NCBI GenBank assembly: GCA_001839685.1 | Contig: MLAK01000677.1 | Coordinates: 1-64,000 of the forward strand | From: Tritrichomonas foetus | Taxonomy: Eukaryota > Parabasalia > Tritrichomonadida > Tritrichomonadidae | Reading direction: 5' to 3' | Length of the DNA stretch: 64,000 nt | Shown here: one piece after another, positions 49,784 to 57,976 of the stretch | Position numbering within the stretch: position 1 is the first letter of the stretch | Layout of the letters: every line of letters begins with the position of its first letter | Position numbers and translations under genes: made by a program | The notes under the pieces: model-generated | What the model was told of the DNA's origin: nothing | The model's database searches: none | What the model saw: only the letters and a program-made list of their open reading frames with translations

Positions 49784-52279
49784 TTACTGAACAGCCCTCT
49801 GATATAAAGCGTGAAGGCGTCTCTCTAAGTCTACGACGACGACTGAGATGTTCTCGGTGGAGAATGATGTGAAAGCAATGTTCCTGAGGTCATAAGCAAG
49901 CTCTTGAGCACAGCTTGCGCGTGCAGCCAAATCCGCGATTGTTTCGTCTGATAAGACGTTGTAGAGACCATCGGAACCGATGACGAGCCACCTGTCGTTG
50001 TTTTCGAATTCAACGAATTGAATGTCGGCTGTCTGGGTGACTCCGGAGATTGAAGAGTCACCAAGAGCACGAGAAGCAGGAATGCGGCCCATTGTGAGCT
50101 TGTTTTGGACAAATCCACCACGTTGTTTGATGAGGTCGATTTCTTCCCTGTCGGATGGCTTGTGTTGGTCTGTGACGAGCTTGATTTGTCCTCCCTTCTT
50201 AATGAGCATTGTCTTTGTGCTTCCAATTGTTGTGATGAGTGCTTGTTGTCCTGCGACGAGTGCGAACGAACAGCAAGCGCCGTCGGCGATCTTGTTTTCG
50301 CGGATGGATTGGACGAGTCTGCGAAGGACGCGCTCGAGGCCTGCAATGGAAAGTTCGATATCTTGTGATTCATAAAGCATGGCGATTTGCTTGGATGAGA
50401 AAACGGCAGCCAAAGGACCGTTGTGGCCATCGAAAACACCGAAAAGATCGGCACGGCCACGAACGTTGGTGAATGAAAGGATTGAATCTTCAAGGGTATC
50501 TTTAATTCCGCGTGTTTGGGCATAACCACTGTAGCATCCTGTTGAAACTGTCTTGACGTTGAACCATTTGTTGGGGTTAGAGTTGGCGAGTGTCTCGTTC
50601 ACCTGAGGCTGGTCGAGGAGGGTGATGTTTGTGTTGGAGACATCGAGGAAGGAGAGTTGGTATGGAAGACCGTTGGCAGTGATTGTGGTGGTGATTGGAT
50701 TGTTGTTGAGGCGGAGGGAGCTGAGCTTGGTGGCACGGAAGTGGCGGGAGTTCATGAGATCGTTGTGGCTGACATCAAGATCGAAGAGACGTGGATAGAC
50801 GAACACTTCTGGGAAGGCGCTCAATCCGTTGTATGAAAGATCGATGAATTCAATTGTTTCTGGAAGTTCTGGGAAGTAGAGGAACTTGTTACGTGATGCA
50901 TACAAATAGCGGAGTGACTTGAACTTAGGAAGCCATGAAATGTTGTTTCCTGGAATGCAAAGGACAGAAAGATTTTCGCTGTCACCGAGATTTTCTTGAA
51001 GTTCCCAAAGTCCGCAATATCCAGCAAATAATTGAGTGATTCCGATTGGAAGAGTTGGAATCATTTCAAGTGGGTTGCGGGAAATGTTAAAGACTGAAAG
51101 TGATGTCCATGATTCAATCTCGTATGGAATTTGTGTGATGTGGTTATTGAAGAGATTGAGTGTGGTGATTGGTGTTGCGAAGAGGGTGGTTGGAATCATC
51201 ACAATCTCATTTGAGTGAAGGTTAAGAAGATCAGCAACTGGAGAAAGGGCCTCTGTGTTGATTTCGGAAATGTTATTCTTGGCAAGAATATAAATTTTGA
51301 GCGCCTGGGAGTTGAACTGTGGGATGGATGTGAGGTTGTTTGATGTGAAATTGATGAATTCGAGGGCTGGTGCGCTGAATTCAGAAACCGATGAAATTTG
51401 GTTATTTGATGCATCAATATAGGTGACTGATAATCCAAGTGGAGCAAATTCGGTGAGGTTGTTGTAGGCGATTTGAATCTTCTTAAGATTAGCATATTGG
51501 TTGAGATCTCCTGGCATATTTGAAATCTGGTTGTGATTGAGGTTGATATCTTCGATAGTGTGTGGGAATGTTGGGAATGCGGTCAAATAGTTATCAGAAA
51601 GATCAATTTTTTCAGCACTTGGAAAGATTTGTCCTAAATCTGGAACCTCAGTAAGATTGTTTATGCTTAAAACGATGGTCTTTAAATTGCCCATGCAAAG
51701 CGTTGGTGAGATTGATTTAATGCCGCATTGACCAACAGCAAGGAACTGAAGGCTGGCATAATTGGGGAATGACTCATCAAGTGATTCCAGGGAGTTGTAG
51801 CTGTATCCGAACATTTCCACAGTCGATGGGAATTGTGGTGGTGTGGTAAAGAGGTTGTGACCAAGATCAAGCGCTCTGATGGATGATGAGGTGACATTGA
51901 TTGATGTTAATTTGTTATCGAAAAGTGAAAGGGCATTAAGTTTTGACATGTCATTAATTTCGTTTGGAATTTCCTTCAAAAAGTTTGATGAAAGATCGAG
52001 TTCCTGAAGTTTCTTGCTATTGATAATGCAGTTCCAGATTCCGGGTGGGATAGAACCACCGAATTTATTGTAAGCGAGTTTGAGAATCCTGAGTTTGGCA
52101 TTGGTGTCTGGAAGTGTTGTTAGACGATTGTGGGATAATAAAAAGACCTTAAATGTGTTCTTGGAGGCAACTTTCTCTGGGAGTTCAGTTAAATTGCATC
52201 CTGTTAAGTCAAGGATTCTCTTTGGCTTCAATAACTTTTGCGGCTTTTGCTCGGCTTGAGCTTGTTGGGTTGTAGTCAT
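49784..52279 (-). CDS. Leucine-rich repeat PP2C phosphatase (PHLPP-like)
   Basis: This 831-residue protein has about 20 leucine-rich repeats (residues about 25-560; for example LQELDLSSNFLKEIPNEI, LEFINFTSNNLTSIPQF) and a C-terminal PP2C domain (577-831). The order matches PHLPP and fungal adenylate-cyclase N-terminal modules, without a PH or cyclase domain. PP2C motifs are LED (E597, D598), FDGHNG (D617), SRALGD and GSDGLYNVLS (D770). The usual GDSR reads GST (686-688), and the last metal ligand DN reads EN (809-810), so activity is probable but not certain. An Inr (TCACT, 52285-52289) sits just before the ATG. The in-frame TTG at 52429 is therefore upstream of transcription. Codon use is less AT-biased than in neighbours, suggesting strong expression. 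The stop is within TAAA. Confidence 0.88.
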   Translation of the reverse strand: MTTTQQAQAEQKPQKLLKPKRILDLTGCNLTELPEKVASKNTFKVFLLSHNRLTTLPDTNAKLRILKLAYNKFGGSIPPGIWNCIINSKKLQELDLSSNFLKEIPNEINDMSKLNALSLFDNKLTSINVTSSSIRALDLGHNLFTTPPQFPSTVEMFGYSYNSLESLDESFPNYASLQFLAVGQCGIKSISPTLCMGNLKTIVLSINNLTEVPDLGQIFPSAEKIDLSDNYLTAFPTFPHTIEDINLNHNQISNMPGDLNQYANLKKIQIAYNNLTEFAPLGLSVTYIDASNNQISSVSEFSAPALEFINFTSNNLTSIPQFNSQALKIYILAKNNISEINTEALSPVADLLNLHSNEIVMIPTTLFATPITTLNLFNNHITQIPYEIESWTSLSVFNISRNPLEMIPTLPIGITQLFAGYCGLWELQENLGDSENLSVLCIPGNNISWLPKFKSLRYLYASRNKFLYFPELPETIEFIDLSYNGLSAFPEVFVYPRLFDLDVSHNDLMNSRHFRATKLSSLRLNNNPITTTITANGLPYQLSFLDVSNTNITLLDQPQVNETLANSNPNKWFNVKTVSTGCYSGYAQTRGIKDTLEDSILSFTNVRGRADLFGVFDGHNGPLAAVFSSKQIAMLYESQDIELSIAGLERVLRRLVQSIRENKIADGACCSFALVAGQQALITTIGSTKTMLIKKGGQIKLVTDQHKPSDREEIDLIKQRGGFVQNKLTMGRIPASRALGDSSISGVTQTADIQFVEFENNDRWLVIGSDGLYNVLSDETIADLAARASCAQELAYDLRNIAFTSFSTENISVVVVDLERRLHALYQRAVQ

Positions 52280-52284
52280 TTTCA

Positions 52285-52289
52285 AGTGA
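52285..52289 (-). promoter_or_regulatory. Initiator (Inr) TCACT
   Basis: Minus-strand TCACT five bases before the ATG at 52279. It decides the start of the LRR-PP2C gene. Confidence 0.6.
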
Positions 52290-52994
52290 TATTGTCTTTT
52301 TAATGCCGATAGAAAAATGGTGAAGTAAAATTCTGAAGATAAACAATAAAAATAGAAATTATCAAAAGAATATTTCAATTCAAATCTCAATAAATGAGAC
52401 CTATCTGCATATACCAATCCATTAGACAATTATGCGGAAGACAATGAAAAAGTATCATTTTTTTTCAATGAAACTTTCAATGAATAGTTTACATTCATGA
52501 AAAATTCAAAACCTTGAGGAATTTATGTATTGAAACAGTCATCGACACATTATTACTTTTTCATTTTATTTAGATCGTAAAGAAATGAATTGAATTAGAA
52601 AAAAAAGTCAAAGGTTTCTTAAGAATGAACTTTTTTACAAAAGTTATTTTGAGAACCACATAATGAAGAATTGTTATATTCCACAATATGACAAGTACTA
52701 ATCAAAGATCACAATATATATTGTACACTGTGCCAAAAAATATGGGTATTACTTTCACTAAGATACAAATGATAATTTGCTTATTTGAAAGATGCTTTCA
52801 TTGACATGAGATATGTCTTCTAGAGATCAATATGATAGATAAAGAAAGTTTCAATTTATATTCATGATCGATTTATTATTCTTTTTTGATTCAGAAAGTT
52901 TTTTTTTCTCTTCGGAATAATTTTTCTCGATAACATGTCAGAAAAGAATAATCACCCCTTTTCATTTCACATATCTGTTATTTCATATAACAAG
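52290..52994. other. Divergent spacer
   Basis: AT-rich spacer between the LRR-PP2C and ERV46-like genes. It includes a 24-codon in-frame extension (ATG at 52935) of the latter that I consider untranslated. Nothing else was recognised. Confidence 0.5.
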
Positions 52995-52999
52995 TCATA
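52995..52999 (+). promoter_or_regulatory. Initiator (Inr) TCATA
   Basis: TCATA seven bases before the ATG pair at 53007/53010 and downstream of the ATG at 52935, favouring the shorter protein. Confidence 0.5.
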
Positions 53000-53006
53000 C
53001 AACCAA

Positions 53007-54095
53007 ATGATGGGGTTCAATTCTTTAGATATTCTCCCCAAACTCGACAAAGACTACAGAATCGGAACAGTAGTCGGTGGAGTTTTATCGATACTTTCGC
53101 TAATTTCAACAGTTTGTCTTTTTTATCTTGAATTTAAAGATTTTCTCAATCCGCCAACACGCCAGCGTCTCTTTGTCCAAGCAGAAAGGCCAACTGGTTC
53201 TGATGGAGTTACCATTTCTGTAGAAGACCAATCGCGCTTGAATATTGAATTCGATATTACGTTTCCCTGTATTTCATGCTACCTCATCCATTTTGATGCC
53301 CTGGAAAGCTTCACTCAGCTTCCGATTCCAATGAGCGATAAATCATTCAATTTCACACGCCTCGATAAGAACGGAAATTTCAAAGCCGATTTCAACAAGA
53401 AATTTTTAAATACTGAGCCGGTGGAAGGTTGTGGATCTTGCTATAAAGCAAACTCGACAAAATGCTGCAATACCTGCAAAGAAGTCTATAAGGCATATCG
53501 ATATGATGGATTTGCTCCACCCGAATTGAATACTATTAAACAATGCGATAGTGTTACGAAGCTTATTTCGACGATGGATGATGAAGGATGCCAAATTAAG
53601 GCTTCATTTAAGGCCATCAAACTTGCAAGTGAATTCCATATTTCACCTGGCATGTCATGGTATAGTGAAGGATGGCATGTTCATGACCTTCGACCATTTG
53701 GAAAGAGCTTTTCATCATTGAATCTTACACATAAAATAAATTCAATGAAGTTTTCAGATACTAACGAATCCATGCCTTTAGATAATTATCTTAATGTTCA
53801 AAAAGGTTCAAATAAAACTTGGAGAGTTGTATATACAATAGATGTTCTAGCCAATGATTTTTCGGCATCACATTATGAAATTTACGATTCGAAAAAGTTT
53901 TCACCTGGAATTATTTTCAAATATGACGTTTCACCCCTTTCTGCAATAGAATATAAAGAAAGAGAGTCATTTATTTCACTCTTCACCACCTTTATTATCA
54001 TTGCAGGCGGAATACTATGTTTGTTTAGGATGCTCGACACAATCATGTTCATGAGGGATCCTCTGAATCCAAAAATGGAGAAAATTATTCAATGA
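53007..54095 (+). CDS. ERV46: ERV46/ERGIC3-family cargo receptor
   Basis: This is a 362-residue membrane protein of the ERV41/ERV46 family that cycles between ER and Golgi as a cargo receptor. Family features are LDILPKLDKDYRIGTVVGG at the N-terminus, a first transmembrane helix (about 21-43), and the lumenal Cys-rich motif CGSCYKANSTKCCNTCKEVY. DEGCQIKASFKAIKLASEFHISPG, VHDLRPFG and LTHKINSMKFS follow, then a second transmembrane helix near the C-terminus (ISLFTTFIIIAGGILCLF). The two termini should face the cytosol. A KKxx retrieval signal is not present (ends in KIIQ). The ATG at 52935 would add 24 residues absent from the family; an Inr between the two starts supports 53007. Confidence 0.9.
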   Translation: MMGFNSLDILPKLDKDYRIGTVVGGVLSILSLISTVCLFYLEFKDFLNPPTRQRLFVQAERPTGSDGVTISVEDQSRLNIEFDITFPCISCYLIHFDALESFTQLPIPMSDKSFNFTRLDKNGNFKADFNKKFLNTEPVEGCGSCYKANSTKCCNTCKEVYKAYRYDGFAPPELNTIKQCDSVTKLISTMDDEGCQIKASFKAIKLASEFHISPGMSWYSEGWHVHDLRPFGKSFSSLNLTHKINSMKFSDTNESMPLDNYLNVQKGSNKTWRVVYTIDVLANDFSASHYEIYDSKKFSPGIIFKYDVSPLSAIEYKERESFISLFTTFIIIAGGILCLFRMLDTIMFMRDPLNPKMEKIIQ

Positions 54096-54160
54096 TTGCA
54101 TTTTATCCGATTTCATTTTGTTAAATAGTAAATATCTGTCTTTGTATACATTTTTCTCTT

Positions 54161-54233
54161 TTATAATCTTTAATAATCTTTTTTAATCTTTAATGATCTT
54201 TTTTAATCTTTAATGATCTTTTTTAATCTTTAA
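54161..54233. repeat. 20-bp tandem repeat, left of the transposon
   Basis: About 3.6 copies of TTTTAATCTTTAATGATCTT. The array continues at 57689 after the transposon, so the element split it. Each unit contains TTAA, the insertion target. Confidence 0.85.
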
Positions 54234-54247
54234 GGGGCAACTGACAT
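54234..54247 (+). repeat. Left terminal inverted repeat
   Basis: GGGGCAACTGACAT is identical to the reverse complement of 57675-57688. After these 14 bases the two ends diverge. Confidence 0.9.
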
Positions 54248-54681
54248 ATGAAGTGACCGAATGAAAAAAATGAAGTGATTGTTTCTATGTGATCTCTCAA
54301 TCGTGATTTGACAGGATTTATCAGAAAAGAATTGAATGCATAAAAAATAGTTCTTTCAATTTTTTTTCTGTGTGCATTCAAATGATCATATTAATCGAAA
54401 AAAATTCTCTTTATCAGAAGATTAGTAATGCTTTCTTTTATTCTTTAATTGGTATGCAATAATATATATATATCGAATAATGAAGACTTTTGCGCAAGAA
54501 AAAATGGTGCAATTTCATATGATTTTGTGATCAAGTTTTGGCGATACAGTTTTAGATAAACATGCATATAGCGTGGGAATTTTAACTTATTTTAAAAGTA
54601 ATAAAATCGATAAAATATTTATATATTATAAAAAAATAGTTACTTAATTGTTTATTTTTCCCCTCCTGTTTTTATAATCTC

Positions 54682-57450
54682 TTACAGATCCTGCATAATT
54701 TGCTCATATAATAAAATTTCTGGCCGTGATTTTTTGTCAATCTCAAAAGGACTTTTTATTTGATTGATAAATGAATCTGAAATCAAGAACCACTTATTAT
54801 TTTGGCGTACTACATCGAAATAATGCCCAGAATCTGGTAAATCTCGGAAATAAACTATCGATTTCATTGAATATAATTTTTGATTTATATGAAGTGTTTC
54901 TTTGATGTGAAAAATTTGTTCATAATTCGAATCAGTTAAATGAATAATTAAGAGAATGTTGATGGACACAATTTGAGTCATCATTAAAGGAGTATTTCTA
55001 CAGAACTGACAAATACTATCATTTATAGGTTCATTTTTACAACAATCTTCAATATTTTGTAATTCAGAGCATGAAATTGAGTAAAGTAGGTTATTTTCCA
55101 ACACTTCATTTCGAGCGCCACATTGTGAGCATAAAATGGATTTAGCAATAAATCCAGTCATATTTGCTATCATATTATATTTTTCTTCTAAGTCGTTCAA
55201 TAAAAATAGTAAAAACGCAGAGGTATCTCCTTTTTCATTGTACTTGATTGTTTGTGTAGAATTATTAATATAATAATTTATTATATAATCAATATCTCTT
55301 TTGTTAACGATGTCTTTTGTACATTTTTTCAAAAATAATAACAAATCGTCTTCTTTATTGAATAATAATAGCTTAGTTCGAAAATGCTCTGAACTCATTA
55401 ATAATTGAATTCCACTGTTTATGTAACAATTATTAGCTATATTATATAAACGAAAAATATTTCCTAGTAATGCTTGATCAAGAAATAGTTTCCCAAAGTT
55501 AAACAAATCGAAAATGGTCATAGAAAACCAATCATCTGCATTGATGTCCTTAAAAAAAGAATCTTCTTCAGGTGAATTGAAGTTGGTTTCACGAAAATCT
55601 AAATCGTTTGTTTCTTCTTCTTCTTTGAAATCTGAATGAAGGACATCAGTTTCCCGAAATTCTATATTTATTGGAGTGAAAACTTTCTTTAATTTGTAAT
55701 CACCTTCTTTCCTCCCTGATTGTCTCCTAAGATTTCTAGTTTTGTTTTTTTGTTGTATATATTTTTCTGTTTGTTGCTTTTCTTTGTTTAGGGTTTTTCG
55801 CAGTATATATTTATCGATAATTTGTTTATTATGATCATTTAATTCTGCGATATTAAAATTGTTCATGAGCTGGTAATAAAACTTGTGCCCCTCATTCCAA
55901 AGTAAAACCGTAATTTTCATTCTGGTTGAAAAAGTCATTTTCCAAGATTTATTTTTGGGAGCCAGTTTGATTTTGAGTGAATGTAAACTTTCATTACATT
56001 GAGTATTCTTATGGGGTTCTGTTTTTTCAAAGATAATAACATTATCATCAAGAAACGTATCAAGTCTATTTTTTAAATTAATATTTTTCGCAAAAGCTGG
56101 AATTTTAAAATCAATTAAATTCTCATGCAAACATTTCTGATGGTTATTCGAAAAATGTTCTGTAATATTAAAAAATTGTTCTTTTTTTGTTATCAGAGGT
56201 AAATCTCTGTCAAGCATCAGGACTTTAACGAATTTTAAAAAAGACTTGATTATATCTGAAAATATATTTTTATTGTCGAAATTAAATTTAAGAAAACGGT
56301 TTTTAAATTGCTTATATGCGTGATTTACATCTATAAATTGAATAATTTTCCAGTTCAACTTAGTAAATATTCCACCTACATTGTTATCGTTATCCATTGT
56401 GATACTATCTATTTTTGATAATGAACACCATTTAGAACTTAATTTATTTAAAATTTCTGATTCAAGTGACTGGGGAAATCCTTCGCAATTTCCAATAGAC
56501 CAATGGCTTTTTAATGACACTACATAATAGTCAATTATCTTTTGTGTTGCTAAATCTATGAAAGCACCAAAGCATTCATGTGCATTTCTTGGGTGAGACC
56601 AAGCAGAATCAAATGAAATGCTTGACTTTTCATTCATCATAGAGCGAGCATTTCTCAATGATTCATTTGTTAAATCATTTAATATCTCATCCACTTTTTT
56701 AGTTAAACGTAAATAATGCTTTTCTGAGATTGTGGCTATATTTAATTTAGCCAGAAATCGTTCAGCTTGACTAAATGATAAACCTTCTGTCAGGCAACTG
56801 AGCGTAAATTGAAGAGGATCAACTTTTTCATTACATATTTTATGTAAAAGATTTTTTTTTNTTTTTTTTTCGGATTTGGCTTTTATTTCACTGAATTTAT
56901 TAGATAATTCGCAAAAAGAACTATTTAATTCGGTTATTTTTTGTTTTAACTGAGTGTTTTCATATGTCAATGACGAGATCTTTTGTTTCAAACGGTTATG
57001 TTCCTTTTTTAATAACTCATTTTCAATTCTGCATTGAAATTGATCAAAATTTGGGTTGCTTTGGAGCAAACTGATAATTTCCGTTTTATTCATTGAATCA
57101 ATATAGTTTTGAACATCTATATATTCACTAATTGCCGGTACATTAATTATCTCTGTATGAGAAAACGACAATAAGTGAAATTTATTATTGCATTCATGAA
57201 AAGTTTGTTTCTCCGGGAAATTTGGAGCTTTTGAATCTACATAATTCTTTGTTTGAATCAGATGACAGTTTTTGTGAAAAAACAAGCGCATTTGATTGAT
57301 ATTATAGGTTGTAATAGGAATATTGCAGATTTTCAAAGCCTGCTCAATTGCAGTTCTTCGCATTTTGCTTCCCTGTAGTGAATGGTGATAGCAAAATATA
57401 TAGGGATAGAAAAAAGTTAGTTTATTCGCTGGAACAAACACTTTATCCAT
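54682..57450 (-). CDS. DDE transposase fused to a USP deubiquitinase domain
   Basis: The 922-residue single protein of the transposon begins with an N-terminal region and a coiled coil (about 143-195). The DDE-type core (about 275-530) has SFDSAWSHPRNA (D281), IDLATQKIIDYYVV, GNCEGFPQSLES, TMDNDN (D353 or D355), FIDVNHAYKQFKNRF and QCNESLH (E487). The pattern is Mutator/Kolobok-like. A charged linker precedes a ubiquitin-specific protease (C19) domain (about 665-905). There the Cys box is NIANNCYINSGIQLL (C675), followed by DTSAFLLFLLNDL, zinc pairs CSQC (774-777) and CQFC (814-817), the His box SGHYFDVV (H876) and D892, so the catalytic triad looks complete. One undetermined base (N, 56861) sits in a homopolymer and makes residue 197 unknown. 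The ATG at 57450 is the first in frame. How the protease serves transposition is unknown. Confidence 0.85.
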   Translation of the reverse strand: MDKVFVPANKLTFFYPYIFCYHHSLQGSKMRRTAIEQALKICNIPITTYNINQMRLFFHKNCHLIQTKNYVDSKAPNFPEKQTFHECNNKFHLLSFSHTEIINVPAISEYIDVQNYIDSMNKTEIISLLQSNPNFDQFQCRIENELLKKEHNRLKQKISSLTYENTQLKQKITELNSSFCELSNKFSEIKAKSEKKXKKNLLHKICNEKVDPLQFTLSCLTEGLSFSQAERFLAKLNIATISEKHYLRLTKKVDEILNDLTNESLRNARSMMNEKSSISFDSAWSHPRNAHECFGAFIDLATQKIIDYYVVSLKSHWSIGNCEGFPQSLESEILNKLSSKWCSLSKIDSITMDNDNNVGGIFTKLNWKIIQFIDVNHAYKQFKNRFLKFNFDNKNIFSDIIKSFLKFVKVLMLDRDLPLITKKEQFFNITEHFSNNHQKCLHENLIDFKIPAFAKNINLKNRLDTFLDDNVIIFEKTEPHKNTQCNESLHSLKIKLAPKNKSWKMTFSTRMKITVLLWNEGHKFYYQLMNNFNIAELNDHNKQIIDKYILRKTLNKEKQQTEKYIQQKNKTRNLRRQSGRKEGDYKLKKVFTPINIEFRETDVLHSDFKEEEETNDLDFRETNFNSPEEDSFFKDINADDWFSMTIFDLFNFGKLFLDQALLGNIFRLYNIANNCYINSGIQLLMSSEHFRTKLLLFNKEDDLLLFLKKCTKDIVNKRDIDYIINYYINNSTQTIKYNEKGDTSAFLLFLLNDLEEKYNMIANMTGFIAKSILCSQCGARNEVLENNLLYSISCSELQNIEDCCKNEPINDSICQFCRNTPLMMTQIVSINILLIIHLTDSNYEQIFHIKETLHINQKLYSMKSIVYFRDLPDSGHYFDVVRQNNKWFLISDSFINQIKSPFEIDKKSRPEILLYEQIMQDL

Positions 57451-57521
57451 TTTGAAAATGGCGGATTTTTAGTAAAAAAATTGAATAATATAATTTCAGG
57501 GATTATTGAAAATATTTCAAT

Positions 57522-57530
57522 GAAAAAGTT
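57522..57530 (+). promoter_or_regulatory. GAAAAAGTT motif in the transposase promoter
   Basis: GAAAAAGTT about 70 bases upstream of the transposase ATG, in opposite orientation to the copies inside the direct repeats at 57548-57626. Confidence 0.4.
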
Positions 57531-57547
57531 GATAAAATTGTGAAAGA

Positions 57548-57626
57548 AACTTTTTCAATAATTCTAGTAACATAACTTTTTAAGTGACGAATAACTTTTT
57601 CAATAATTCTAGTAACATAACTTTTT
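57548..57626. repeat. Pair of 34-bp direct repeats at the promoter end of the transposon
   Basis: Two identical 34-bp copies (57548-57581 and 57593-57626) are separated by 11 bases. Each begins and ends with AACTTTTT around a CAATAATTCTAGTAACAT core. They lie between the right terminal repeat and the transposase start, where subterminal transposase-binding sites or promoter elements are expected. Confidence 0.9.
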
Positions 57627-57674
57627 CTAAATCATTCATAGAGCTGCTTCAAAATTTTGATATAGCTCGATGTG

Positions 57675-57688
57675 ATGTCAGTTGCCCC
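57675..57688 (-). repeat. Right terminal inverted repeat
   Basis: ATGTCAGTTGCCCC, the inverted partner of 54234-54247, is followed directly by the TTAA duplication at 57689-57692. Confidence 0.9.
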
Positions 57689-57721
57689 TTAATAATCTTT
57701 TTTAATCTTTAATAATCTTTT
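57689..57721. repeat. 20-bp tandem repeat, right of the transposon
   Basis: About 1.6 further copies of the AT-rich 20-bp unit interrupted by the transposon, with small differences from the left copies. Confidence 0.75.
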
Positions 57722-57976
57722 ATACGATGATATACAAAAATAAATAACATGAAGGAATTTGTTCTTTACCATCGTCTTCAAAAGGTTTTCATACTTGATC
57801 ACTTGTAAACTAATAGTAACTTTTTCGAGTAATATGACAAGTTAATTCATGATCAATGATTTGTTTCGATTAGATACTTATTTTCTGAGATAATAAAAAA
57901 TAATTTTAAGATTTTCGATTAGACAAATATTTATTATTTAAAAAGAATTGGAAATAAAAAATAATTATTGGTTTCA

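Larger units (their letters stand above)
54234..57688 (-). mobile_element. Complete TTAA-class DNA transposon (Kolobok-like) with USP fusion
   Basis: This is a 3,455-bp element bounded by perfect 14-bp terminal inverted repeats GGGGCAACTGACAT (54234-54247 and, inverted, 57675-57688) and flanked by TTAA on both sides (54230-54233; 57689-57692). Removing the element and one TTAA rejoins a normal unit of the host 20-bp repeat, which shows clean cut-and-paste insertion. It carries one gene on the minus strand and a promoter end rich in direct repeats. TTAA duplications are typical of Kolobok and piggyBac; the transposase core does not look like piggyBac. The intact frame and ends suggest recent activity. 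Confidence 0.88.

Noticed and set aside
54682..57450. A host ubiquitin protease gene rather than a transposon gene
   Set aside because: The frame lies wholly between matching terminal repeats with TTAA duplications, and the DDE core occupies its middle, so it belongs to the element.
54161..57721. 20-bp AT-rich array as a centromere or origin
   Set aside because: Only about five units in total; too short and without supporting features.
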